IMG/VR virus record: IMGVR_UViG_3300044998_001357
Location: 62,001 to 126,000 of that record
Length of the DNA stretch: 64,000 bases
Direction: 5' to 3' (one strand)
Origin: a virus
Both the position numbers and the translations under genes were made by a program. Numbering within the stretch: the first letter of the stretch is position 1; each line of letters begins with the position of its first letter. Below, piece after piece: positions 15,649 to 23,853 of this stretch. A model generated the notes under the pieces. The model had not been told where the DNA came from and did no database searches. It worked only from the letters and a program-made list of their open reading frames with translations.

Positions 15649-17589
15649 ATGTCCTGGTTTCCGTTACACTGCCACTCTCATTTTTCCTTGCTGGATGGTC
15701 TATCGAAGCCGGAGCAAATTGCTCAACGAATCGAGGAATGCGGCTACGAAGGGTCAGCTCTTACCGACCATGGTACGGTGGCCGGCTGTCCCGGCTTTCT
15801 GAAGGTGATGCAAAAAAAGAAGAAGAAGGCCATTCTGGGTTGTGAATTCTACATCTGCCGGAACGACGCTACCCAGCGAACAGCGGAAAATGCCTCACTA
15901 AGCCATCTTTGCGTTTTGGCACGGACCAAGCAGGGTTGGAAAAATCTGATGCGTGCCTCGTCGGCGTCCTGTCGACCGGAGGTGTCGTATCGCAAGCCCC
16001 GCCTGGACCTGGAACGGCTCGCGAGCTACTCCCAAGGGCAGTTTATTGTTTTCTCCGGGCACCTGGGAAGCGACCTGGCCAATATCTGTTTCGAGCAACC
16101 CAAGGCGGCTTACAGTGTCCGCGACTACGAGTCGGCGCGGAGTCTGGTTCACAAGGATTGGAAGAATCGGGTGATGACAGAGATTCATCGCTATCAAACA
16201 CTCTTTGGCAAGGAAAATTTCTATCTGGAAATCCAGCTGGTGGACCAGAAGAACCTACCCGCCTCGTTGGTGGTCGCCCGAATTTTGCGTCACTGTGCTC
16301 AGCAGACCGGAACGCCGACCGTGGCCACGGCGGATAGTCACTACTGTCGCAAAGAAGACGCGGCTGACCAGCGTGTCTTGCTGTGTTCGGCCCTGGACAC
16401 CACCATGAAGGAAGTCTATCGCCGGCTGGAGCGAGAAGAGGATGTTCAGCTAGGTGCCTTTTTTCGTTCCAACAACTACCACATCCCCAGCCTGGAGGAA
16501 ATGCGTGACCTCCACGGCGACCACCCTGAGGAACTAGAGAACGCCTGCGAGATTGCTCGTCGCTGCGAAGATTACACCATGGGAGGCAAGCCACTGTTTC
16601 CCAGTTTTGTCTGCCCCGATGGGCTGACTCCCGACGCCTATCTGGAACAATGGTGTCGCGAGGGATGGAAAGAAAAAATTGCAGGGAAGGTTTCAAAAAC
16701 CGACCTACCCAAATACGAGGAGCGACTCTGGAACTTGGAGATGCCGGTTATTCGCGGTACCGAGGGTTTTCTGGCGAGCTACTTCTTGGTTAAGGCGGAC
16801 ATCATTCGTTATGCCAACCGCGACCTAGGAGTTATCACCGGCAAGGGGCGTGGTTCGGCCGCTGGTTGCCTGGTCTCCTACCTGACGGGTATCACCCGGG
16901 TCGACCCCATTCGCTACGACCTGATTTTTGAGCGATTCTACAACGCAGGTCGAAACTCCCCTGGACGTATCGCTCTGCCGGATATTGATTCGGACTTTCC
17001 CTTATCTGCCCGGGATAAGGTCATCCAGTACATTCGCGACAAGTACGGCTCGGACCGCGTGGCGCAGATGGTCACCTTCTCCCGCATGCAGGGTCGTGGG
17101 GCCTTAAAGGACGTTCTGCGGGCTCATGAGCGGTGCTCTTTTGATGAAATGAACCGTATCACCGAGCATATCCCCGACGAGGCGGAAATTGCCGACCAGC
17201 TACAGGAAATGCGTGAAGAAACCGGTGAAGCCAGTATTATTCAGTGGGCCTTGTTGCATAATGGCGACGCCCTGCGAGAATGGGTGACTCTCCGGGAAGA
17301 CGGCACGCTAGATGGCCCCCTGGCTCTGGATTTTGCCCAGGCAATTCGGCTGGAGGGGACCAAACGAAATATGGGCAAACACGCGTCGGGACTGATTCTC
17401 TGCTCAGAGCCTCTGGCGGACATTTGCCCGATGGTTTACGACAAGTCAACAGAAGAGATGGTTGTGGGGCTGGATATGCGTGATGCAGAGGAGGCTGGGT
17501 TGGTAAAGCTTGACCTTTTGGGTTTGCGGACACTGGAGTGTTTGAAGACCGCCACACAAATTGTTCGCACAGGGAAAATTGAAGAATGA
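15649..17589 (+). CDS. dnaE: DNA polymerase III alpha subunit, N-terminal half
   Basis: 646 residues; ATG 15649 lies six bases after AGGAGGT. It begins with the PHP domain (FPLHCHSHFSLLDGLSK, LTDHGTVAG), then the palm: KGRGSAAGCLVSYLTGITR, PDIDSDFPLSARDKV with the two catalytic Asp residues, and LVKLDLLGLRTLECL, the third Asp. It stops about 15 residues later (RTGKIEE), just where the linker to the fingers would start. In an unbroken alpha subunit the chain would go on into the segment found at the start of the 18926 gene. No intein or recombination scar is visible at the end. The two halves must assemble as separate chains to form the replicative polymerase. The stop overlaps the next ATG. 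Confidence 0.92.
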   Translation: MSWFPLHCHSHFSLLDGLSKPEQIAQRIEECGYEGSALTDHGTVAGCPGFLKVMQKKKKKAILGCEFYICRNDATQRTAENASLSHLCVLARTKQGWKNLMRASSASCRPEVSYRKPRLDLERLASYSQGQFIVFSGHLGSDLANICFEQPKAAYSVRDYESARSLVHKDWKNRVMTEIHRYQTLFGKENFYLEIQLVDQKNLPASLVVARILRHCAQQTGTPTVATADSHYCRKEDAADQRVLLCSALDTTMKEVYRRLEREEDVQLGAFFRSNNYHIPSLEEMRDLHGDHPEELENACEIARRCEDYTMGGKPLFPSFVCPDGLTPDAYLEQWCREGWKEKIAGKVSKTDLPKYEERLWNLEMPVIRGTEGFLASYFLVKADIIRYANRDLGVITGKGRGSAAGCLVSYLTGITRVDPIRYDLIFERFYNAGRNSPGRIALPDIDSDFPLSARDKVIQYIRDKYGSDRVAQMVTFSRMQGRGALKDVLRAHERCSFDEMNRITEHIPDEAEIADQLQEMREETGEASIIQWALLHNGDALREWVTLREDGTLDGPLALDFAQAIRLEGTKRNMGKHASGLILCSEPLADICPMVYDKSTEEMVVGLDMRDAEEAGLVKLDLLGLRTLECLKTATQIVRTGKIEE

Positions 17590-17870
17590 ACACAATCTGG
17601 ATTATTTCTCTAGGTGTACTGGTCGGAATGTGGTTCTGGTCCTTGATGACGATACTGTCGACTGGTTCTCTCGAAGAACACATCCTGGAACTGGTCGAGA
17701 AAGGTTTTGAAGTCACTCGTAATCACCAGCATATTTACAAAGATGCATACTCAAAGTACATTGTGCTCGTTTTCGATGTGAAATCAGAAGATTACACCCC
17801 GGATTGCTACAAATTTCGGGACGCAAAGCGGGCAATCAGACTTTTCATGATGCTATCTAAGGAGAACTAA
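17586..17870 (+). CDS. Small membrane-anchored protein between the polymerase halves
   Basis: 94 residues, starting in an ATGA overlap with the N-half of the polymerase. One N-terminal hydrophobic segment (IWIISLGVLVGMWFWSLMTI) is followed by a soluble alpha/beta part with HILELVEKGFEV and a strand YIVLVFDV. This looks like a protein anchored in the membrane with the rest in the cytoplasm. No family is recognised. It has no evident link to polymerase function, and its location inside the split gene is notable. Confidence 0.55.
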   Translation: MNTIWIISLGVLVGMWFWSLMTILSTGSLEEHILELVEKGFEVTRNHQHIYKDAYSKYIVLVFDVKSEDYTPDCYKFRDAKRAIRLFMMLSKEN

Positions 17871-17872
17871 AA

Positions 17873-18136
17873 ATGTACGCATGGCTCAAAAGTCTATTTT
17901 TCGGTAGCAAACCCGTGCCGGTCGAACCCGAGCAAGAGCGGGAGTTGTCGCTCATTTTTGATGCGTTTTGTGCGATTGTCGCCGAACGAGGACGAGACAA
18001 CAAGATGTTCGTCAGCTACAACTCACTTCACAAAATCATTGATAAGCAAATGTCAATTGGTTTTAGTGCTGTTGAGGACGGGTTGTGGGTTCGCGTTTTT
18101 GAAAGCGATGAATCATCGGAAGAGAATCAGATATGA
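17873..18136 (+). CDS. Hypothetical small protein
   Basis: 87 residues. AAGGAG lies just before the ATG. An N-terminal aromatic/basic segment (MYAWLKSLFFGSK) could associate with a membrane. The rest has helices (ELSLIFDAFCAIVAERG) and beta strands (GLWVRVFES) with an acidic tail. No known domain. It sits between the two polymerase-half genes and overlaps a possible tiny ORF at 18133. Confidence 0.5.
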   Translation: MYAWLKSLFFGSKPVPVEPEQERELSLIFDAFCAIVAERGRDNKMFVSYNSLHKIIDKQMSIGFSAVEDGLWVRVFESDESSEENQI

Positions 18137-18234
18137 TTGGTGTTCAACTGTGGTGTGGTTACAAGCCGGTCCTGTTTTTCTTTTGGGGGAACGGCTTGTT
18201 CACTGAGATTCTTTGTAATGAACAAGGCTGATAT
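18133..18234 (+). CDS. Possible 33-residue hydrophobic peptide
   Basis: ATG 18133 overlaps the preceding stop (ATGA) and has GGAAGAG upstream at a suitable distance. The product is short and hydrophobic/aromatic (KPVLFFFWGNGLF in the middle). It ends inside the exonuclease gene start. The coupling and ribosome site support it; size and lack of any relative argue caution. Confidence 0.35.
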
Positions 18235-18886
18235 TATCGTTTTTGACTTCGAAACAGGCGGCCTGGACCCCAATTTCCACGAAGCGATTCAGATTGCCGG
18301 TAAGGCGTATAATTGCCGCACTCTTGAACCCTACCCGGCAGAGGAGGGTGGTGAGTTCTGCTCACTGATGAAACCGCTCTACTTTGACCGTCTCAACGAT
18401 AAGGCGCTTGCGGTCAACGGTAAGACGCGCGAGATGCTAAAGGCCGCTCCCGACCAGAAGGTGGTCTGGAACCATTTTGTTGAGTGGGTCATGCGGTTCA
18501 ACAAAAACCGCAATACCTTTACCGCTCCCTTAGCAGCCGGGAAAAACATCCGGAACTTTGACCTTAAGTTTGTGGAGGTGTTGAACAGGCTACATTGCCC
18601 AAAAAAGGAAAAGACCATTCTGTTTAACCCCCGAATCCATGTGGAGCTTGAAGATATTATCTTTATGTGGTTTGAGAATGAAAAAAATCCTGAGAAGTGG
18701 AACATGGATGCGCTTCGAGACTACTTTGGGATGTCGAAGAACAATGCTCACGACGCATTGCAGGACTGTCGCGATACTGGAGAGGTTATTGTCCGCTTTT
18801 TGAAGCTTCACCGCAAGCTGCAATCAATGAAAGCAAAAGACGGAAGTCCAATGATTAAGTTTAAGGGGTCGCTAGCCAAGGCATAA
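18218..18886 (+). CDS. DEDD-family 3'-5' exonuclease (DnaQ-like)
   Basis: 222 residues from ATG 18218; the longer frame from TTG 18137 encodes no recognisable sequence. ExoI motif IIVFDFETGGLDPN (DxE), ExoII region AAGKNIRNFDLKFVE (Asn...Asp), and ExoIII NAHDALQDCRDTGE (HxxxxD, the DEDDh type) are all present. The protein is the likely proofreading exonuclease for the polymerase, as epsilon is for Pol III. Its gene lies between the genes for the two halves of the alpha subunit, so the three chains are made together. The C-terminal tail is basic (MIKFKGSLAKA). An RNase T-like or oligoribonuclease-like role is the alternative. Confidence 0.82.
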   Translation: MNKADIIVFDFETGGLDPNFHEAIQIAGKAYNCRTLEPYPAEEGGEFCSLMKPLYFDRLNDKALAVNGKTREMLKAAPDQKVVWNHFVEWVMRFNKNRNTFTAPLAAGKNIRNFDLKFVEVLNRLHCPKKEKTILFNPRIHVELEDIIFMWFENEKNPEKWNMDALRDYFGMSKNNAHDALQDCRDTGEVIVRFLKLHRKLQSMKAKDGSPMIKFKGSLAKA

Positions 18887-18925
18887 TGCGATTTGTTGTA
18901 TATCTAAATTAATTTGGAGTTGGCG

Positions 18926-20584
18926 ATGCAATACTTTCAGTTTCCCTGTGGCTGTCGCTGGCCGGTGATTGGTCCCCCTGCGGTCGAAGGGGGCCTTCCC
19001 TTGCTTGATTTTGATGCCGAAAAAATCCCGGAGGACTGCTCAGCTACATGGGCGCTTCTGGGACGTGGTGAAACCAAGGGGGTTTTTCAGCTGGAAAGTC
19101 AGCTGGGAAAGGTTTGGACCAAGAAACTGGCACCAGAAAACCTTGAGCATATCACAGCCCTGGGGGCTATTCTCAGGCCGGGATGCCTCAAGGCCATGGA
19201 CAAGGACGGCATCTCCATGACGGAGCACTACTGCCTGCGCAAAAAAGGGCAGGAAGAGGTGAAGTCCTACCACCCGGCCATCGACCCCATCTTGTTTCCC
19301 ACCTACAACATTCTGGTCTACCAGGAACAGGCCATGGCCATTGCCCGGGCGGTTGCCGGCTTTGACATGCAACAGGCCGACACACTCCGGAAAGCCATCG
19401 GTAAAAAATTGCCCGAAGAAATGGTCAAATGCAAGAAGCTATTCATGGAAGGGGCGCAAAAGGCCGGAATCATCTCGCAGGAGATGGCCCAGGAGGTATT
19501 TGGTTGGATTGAGAAATCGCAAAGGTACTCCTTCAACAAATCACACGCATGTTGTTATGGGCTGACGGGTTATGAGTGTGCCTACATCAAGGCACATTTC
19601 CCGCTCGCTTTCTTTACCTCATGGCTCTACAACGCCCGGCACAAACAAGACCCCCGTCAGGAGATTGCCGAGCTTGTTTCGGATGCCAAGCTCTTCAAAA
19701 TCGAGGTGGAAGGCCCCGACCTGCGCTCCTTCGAGCAACACTTCCATACCGATGGCAAGGTGATTCGCTTTGGCATTTCCGACATCAAGGGCGTGGGGCC
19801 GTCTGGGGCAACAAAGATTCGCGAGGCCATCGAGACAGCAACCCAACGCCTGGGTAAACCGATTTCGCAGTGGACCTGGTCTGACTTTCTTTATCACTGC
19901 TCGTCATCCATCTACAGCAGTGTGATGGTTCGGCTCATTGAAGTGGGGGCTCTGCGCTGGTTGGGTCGAGCCCGACAGGAGCTTCTGGCCGACTACCGGG
20001 TGTTTAACGAACTCACCGACAAGGAGAAGGAATGGTTTACCAACCCAGGGACTCCCGACTGCTTTCTTGAGGCGCTTACTCTCGCAGCCCGGGACAAAAA
20101 GCAGGGGGGTGCCTGCAGTACCAAGAAGCGCGTGGAGGTTCTCCAGAGTCACCTCAGCATGCTCAAGAACCCGCCTAGCCGTTTATGGGATAGCCCCCAG
20201 TGGGTTGCTTACTGCGAGGAGGAACACCTGGGTTTGAGTCTTAGCTGCTCCCGGATGGATTCCTGTGATATCTCGGCAGTGAACTGCTCGCTGAGCGAGT
20301 ATATCTCGGGACGAACCGGCTTTATGGTCTTTGGGGTGGAGGTACGGGCAGTCCGAGAGATTACAACCCGCAAAGGCAAAAACCCCGGACAGAAGATGGC
20401 CTTCTTGACGCTGGCTGATAGTAGCTGCATGTTCGACGAGGTGGTGTGCTTCCCCGAAGAATGGAAGCAGTACTCCCATCTGCTAAATCAGGGAAATCTG
20501 GTGATTTTGCAAGCAGAGCGAGACCACAAGAAAGGCTCTTCGACCATGCTGGTGAAAAAAGTCTGGCAAGCAGTACAGAAGTAA
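18926..20584 (+). CDS. dnaE: DNA polymerase III alpha subunit, C-terminal half
   Basis: 552 residues. ATG 18926 is six bases after GGAG; an upstream TTG at 18914 is less likely. It starts with a Cys-rich extension (YFQFPCGCRWPVIG), then joins the family at DFDAEKIPEDCSATWALLG and GVFQLESQLGK. The fingers and substrate-binding parts follow: LRPGCLKAM, ILVYQEQAMAIARAVAG, TLRKAIGKKLPEEMVK, YSFNKSHACCYGLTGYECAYIKAHFP. A helix-hairpin-helix-like region (ISDIKGVGPSGATKIREA) and a C-terminal OB-fold (GFMVFGVEVRAVREI, FLTLADSSCMFDEVV) complete it. The catalytic aspartates are in the other half. The usual tau-binding C-terminal domain looks absent or very short. Cyanobacterial DnaE is split later, within the FNKSHS motif, by an intein; this break is elsewhere. 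Confidence 0.92.
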   Translation: MQYFQFPCGCRWPVIGPPAVEGGLPLLDFDAEKIPEDCSATWALLGRGETKGVFQLESQLGKVWTKKLAPENLEHITALGAILRPGCLKAMDKDGISMTEHYCLRKKGQEEVKSYHPAIDPILFPTYNILVYQEQAMAIARAVAGFDMQQADTLRKAIGKKLPEEMVKCKKLFMEGAQKAGIISQEMAQEVFGWIEKSQRYSFNKSHACCYGLTGYECAYIKAHFPLAFFTSWLYNARHKQDPRQEIAELVSDAKLFKIEVEGPDLRSFEQHFHTDGKVIRFGISDIKGVGPSGATKIREAIETATQRLGKPISQWTWSDFLYHCSSSIYSSVMVRLIEVGALRWLGRARQELLADYRVFNELTDKEKEWFTNPGTPDCFLEALTLAARDKKQGGACSTKKRVEVLQSHLSMLKNPPSRLWDSPQWVAYCEEEHLGLSLSCSRMDSCDISAVNCSLSEYISGRTGFMVFGVEVRAVREITTRKGKNPGQKMAFLTLADSSCMFDEVVCFPEEWKQYSHLLNQGNLVILQAERDHKKGSSTMLVKKVWQAVQK

Positions 20585-20640
20585 AGTCAGAACCGGGAGT
20601 AGAAACGTATAGTACGTAAACATCATTTGGCGGAGGTTTT

Positions 20641-21066
20641 ATGAATCAGTGTCACTTCATGGGCTATCTGACCGGCGACCCCGAGCTTCGAAATCTAAAG
20701 AACGACAAGAAAGTGGTCAGCTTCACCGTCGCGGTAAACCGCCGCTATAAACGGGGTGAAGAGACGGTCCAGGAGACCGCCTTTCTTCCCTGCGAGGCCT
20801 GGGATTCCGGGGCAACCCTGATTGTTAATAGCTTCAAGAAGGGCGACCCTATTATTGTCCATGGCAGCATCAAGCAGGACAACTGGGAAACCGCCGATGG
20901 GGAGAAGCGTTCCCGTCTGAAGCTCCGTGTGGTGAGTTTTGAATACCTGCCCCGCTCCTCGGAAAAGAACCAGAAAACCAAAAAGGAATCGGCAAAGTCT
21001 GAGTCCAAACTGGACGATGAGCCCGGCGTGTCGTTTGAGGGCGGCGAAGACGACATTCCTTTCTAA
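20641..21066 (+). CDS. ssb: Single-stranded DNA-binding protein
   Basis: 141 residues. The OB-fold reads MNQCHFMGYLTGDPELRNLKNDKKVVSF...FLPCEAWDSGATLIVNSFKKGDPIIVHGSIKQDNWET, matching bacterial-type SSB. A disordered, charged linker follows, then the acidic tip EDDIPF, the conserved C-terminal peptide through which SSB recruits replication and repair proteins. GGAGG is placed before the ATG. The protein coats single-stranded DNA at the phage fork. It is the last gene of the replication block before the glycan island. Confidence 0.93.
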   Translation: MNQCHFMGYLTGDPELRNLKNDKKVVSFTVAVNRRYKRGEETVQETAFLPCEAWDSGATLIVNSFKKGDPIIVHGSIKQDNWETADGEKRSRLKLRVVSFEYLPRSSEKNQKTKKESAKSESKLDDEPGVSFEGGEDDIPF

Positions 21067-21080
21067 TCTGGGTGGGTTTG

Positions 21081-22712
21081 ATGAAAAGGATTCTCTGGTG
21101 TGGCGAAAGCTCGTTCCTAAACACGGGCTTCGCCACGTATTCACATGAGATACTTACACGATTGCATAATACAGGTAAGTATGAGATTATGGAACTGGGA
21201 AGCTATGGGCCATTCGGCGACCCCAGGGCGCACGAACTACCCTGGCTTTACCGAAGCGTGATGCCCGACCCCGGTCAGCCCGCTTTGGTGGAATCCTACT
21301 ACTCCCAGCCAACCTACCAGTTTGGCGAGTGGTGTTTTGAGCAAACCTGTCTGGATTTTTGTCCGGATATCGTGGCAGATGTGCGTGACTGGTGGATGTG
21401 TGAATATCAAGCACGTTCACCGTTTCGCGACAAGTTTTTCCATGTTTTGATGCCGACCGTGGATGCGCTACCCCAGGATGAGCAGTGGATGGCCACCTAC
21501 CTGTCTACAGACGCTCTGTTGACCTACTCCGACTGGGGGGCCGAGGTTCTGCTGAGCCAATCCAACGGGCTGGCTCCGATTCGTGGTTCCGCACCGCCGG
21601 CCGCAGACATGGAGGTGTTCTCGCCGGTTCCCGACAAAAGACAGCACCGCACCCAACTGGGGATTGACCCGGACTGCTTCATTATTGGTACGGTGATGCG
21701 CAATCAGAAGCGAAAGCTTTATCCCGACCTGATTGACGCCTATGTACGGTTTCTGAAAAACGCTCCGGAGTCCATTGCCAGGAAAACCTTTCTTTATCTG
21801 CACACCAGTTTCCCGGACGTGGGCTGGGATATACCACGACTGATTCAGGAAAATGGCGTCGCTTCTCGTTGTGTGTTCACCTACCACTGCCGTTCCTGTA
21901 GAGCCACCTTCCCGAGTTTTTATCAGGATGCTCGTACCTACTGTCGTCGTTGTGGCCGGCAAACCGCCACGCTTCCCAACTCGCACGAGGGAGTGAGTCG
22001 AGAAACGCTGGCGAAGATTCTGAACCTATTTGACTGCTACGTGCAATACGCCAATTCTGAGGGGTTTGGTATGCCTCAGGTGGAGGCAGCCGCCTGCGGA
22101 GTGCCGGTTTTCGCGACGGACTACTCGGCCATGAGCGATGTGGTTCGAAAACTGGAAGGTTACCCGGTCAGGCTACTTCATCTTCTCCGGGAAAGTGAAA
22201 CGCACTGCCTGCGTGCGATTCCCGATAACGCGCATTTGGCCGAGCAACTCATCGCATTTTTCTCCCTGCCGCTGCCGGTTCGTAGCGCCAAGAGGTATGC
22301 AACCCGGAGGGCAGCCGCCAGACACTTCAGCTACGACCGCTCGGCTCAGGTATGGATGGAGGTTTTTGATGGTGTCCAACCCACACGGATGTGGCAAGAA
22401 CCAATAATGCTGTCCCAGGCGGAGCCCTTTGCCCCCCAGGCCGACAACGCCTCCTTTGTTCGCTGGGCCCTAACTCATGTGGCCCGGCGACCCGACCTGG
22501 TGTCGAGTTTTCTGGCTATGCGAATGGTGCGCGACCTCAACTGGGGTTCCACCATGCCGGGAATGGGCGGTCTGTACTTCAACGAGTCCTCAACCCTGGG
22601 CACCCAGCAGCGATTTCAGACCTTCACGCAAGAAGATTGTTATAACGAGTGTCTAAATATGCTGACACTCAAGAATCATTGGGAAGCCAAACGTATGGAG
22701 GCTAAAAATTAA
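21081..22712 (+). CDS. GT-B glycosyltransferase (GT4-like) with inserted zinc ribbon
   Basis: 543 residues. Start MKRILWCGESSFLNTGFATYSHEIL has the Gly-rich first loop of GT4-like enzymes; the second Rossmann half is seen in IIGTVMRNQKRKLYPDLIDAYVRF and in YVQYANSEGFGMPQVEAAACGVPVFAT (E-x-F-G-x-P-x-x-E), the nucleotide-sugar site. Between these, around residues 269-295, is a four-Cys zinc ribbon: YHCRSCRATFPSF...YCRRCGRQ. Such an insertion is unusual in this fold. The C-terminal about 100 residues (after MWQEPIML) form an additional unknown part. No membrane segment. It opens the glycan island and ends in ATTAA, overlapping the proposed ATT start of the next glycosyltransferase. Confidence 0.82.
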   Translation: MKRILWCGESSFLNTGFATYSHEILTRLHNTGKYEIMELGSYGPFGDPRAHELPWLYRSVMPDPGQPALVESYYSQPTYQFGEWCFEQTCLDFCPDIVADVRDWWMCEYQARSPFRDKFFHVLMPTVDALPQDEQWMATYLSTDALLTYSDWGAEVLLSQSNGLAPIRGSAPPAADMEVFSPVPDKRQHRTQLGIDPDCFIIGTVMRNQKRKLYPDLIDAYVRFLKNAPESIARKTFLYLHTSFPDVGWDIPRLIQENGVASRCVFTYHCRSCRATFPSFYQDARTYCRRCGRQTATLPNSHEGVSRETLAKILNLFDCYVQYANSEGFGMPQVEAAACGVPVFATDYSAMSDVVRKLEGYPVRLLHLLRESETHCLRAIPDNAHLAEQLIAFFSLPLPVRSAKRYATRRAAARHFSYDRSAQVWMEVFDGVQPTRMWQEPIMLSQAEPFAPQADNASFVRWALTHVARRPDLVSSFLAMRMVRDLNWGSTMPGMGGLYFNESSTLGTQQRFQTFTQEDCYNECLNMLTLKNHWEAKRMEAKN

Positions 22713-23814
22713 AGTTCTCTATATTGGTGTCTATCGGGACAATACAGGTTGGGCTCAAGCCGCCCTGGATAACATTCATGCCTTAGACCGCTCGGGTGCC
22801 CAGGTCGTGCCGCGAGCGGTTAAGCTCAACCGCGAAAAGCCCCAGTTGCCGGCCCGGGTCGCTGAGCTTGAGGGTCGCTCCTCGCGGGGGTGCGATGTCG
22901 TCGTCCAGCACCTATTGCCCCACCAGATGGATAGAAATGGTCGGATGCGCAACATCGGACTGTTTTACAGCGAGACCAGCGATTTTCGTGCTTCAAGCTG
23001 GACGGAACACCTCAACCAGATGGACAAGGTGCTTGTTGCGAACCGCCAACAAAAGGAAGCCTGTCTGGTCTCGGGTGTTCGTGCGCCCATCGAGGTGGTT
23101 CCCTGTGCCTTTGATATGGAAAAGTATGCCCGGGCTTACTCCCAGCTAACGGCCCTGCAGCCCTACAAGCAAAGAGGCGATTTTTTGTTTTATACGGTGG
23201 GTGAGATGGTCAGACGCAAGAATCTCAGCGCGCTTCTTAAAGCGTTTCATCTGGAGTTCGAGGTTTCCGAACCGGTTCAGCTGGTGATTAAATCCAATGT
23301 TCCAGGAGAGGGCGAACAAGAATCAAAGAAACATCTTGAGGCGTTTTGTACCAAAATACGAGAAGGTCTCAAGCTGCACCACACCAAACCGGAAATCCTT
23401 TTGCCCCAGCGGTTTACCACCGAAGGGATGATGCGGCTGCACGCCACTTGTGATTGTTTTGTTTTACCCAGCTACGGCGAGGCTTGGTCCCTGCCGGCCT
23501 TTGACGCCATGGCCATGGGCAAAACCCCCATTGTGACTGCGTGTACCGGCTTTCTGGATTATCTGAGCGACTCAGAGGGATGGATGGTGCCCTGGCAGGC
23601 TGAACCGGTGTTTGGCGAAAAGGGTTTTGGCGACCTGTTTACCGGTCATGAAACTTGGTGTAGTGTGAACATTCCCGAATTACGCCGAGCGATGCGAGAA
23701 GCCTACGAAAACCGGGATTTACGAGCAAAGAAGGCGGCGGCAGGGAAGCGGCGGCGTTACGATTTCGCTTACGAGACGGTTGGGCCACGCCTATTACGCG
23801 CGATGGGTGTATAG
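22708..23814 (+). CDS. GT-B glycosyltransferase with probable ATT start
   Basis: 368 residues from ATT 22708. The first standard start is GTG 22807, but the codons before it encode IKVLYIGVYRDNTGWAQAAL, the first beta strand and Gly-rich loop expected of a GT4-like enzyme, so the later start would remove a conserved part of the fold. GGAGG (22697-22701) is six bases upstream of the ATT, and ATTAA overlaps the preceding stop. The C-terminal half shows YTVGEMVRRKNLSALLKAF and the donor-site motif PSYGEAWSLPAFDAMAMGK (E...P...E). Probably adds a sugar from a nucleotide donor in the island's glycan pathway. Confidence 0.8.
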   Translation: MKVLYIGVYRDNTGWAQAALDNIHALDRSGAQVVPRAVKLNREKPQLPARVAELEGRSSRGCDVVVQHLLPHQMDRNGRMRNIGLFYSETSDFRASSWTEHLNQMDKVLVANRQQKEACLVSGVRAPIEVVPCAFDMEKYARAYSQLTALQPYKQRGDFLFYTVGEMVRRKNLSALLKAFHLEFEVSEPVQLVIKSNVPGEGEQESKKHLEAFCTKIREGLKLHHTKPEILLPQRFTTEGMMRLHATCDCFVLPSYGEAWSLPAFDAMAMGKTPIVTACTGFLDYLSDSEGWMVPWQAEPVFGEKGFGDLFTGHETWCSVNIPELRRAMREAYENRDLRAKKAAAGKRRRYDFAYETVGPRLLRAMGV

Positions 23815-23853
23815 GCGATTGGTTCGAAATCACCTCCTGGTCGGGAGCGTACT

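Noticed and set aside
17540-18960. Split intein rejoining the two polymerase halves
   Set aside because: The end of the first half (RTGKIEE) and the start of the second (MQYFQFPCGCRW) show no intein blocks, no splicing Cys/Asn pattern and no HN/GN junction.
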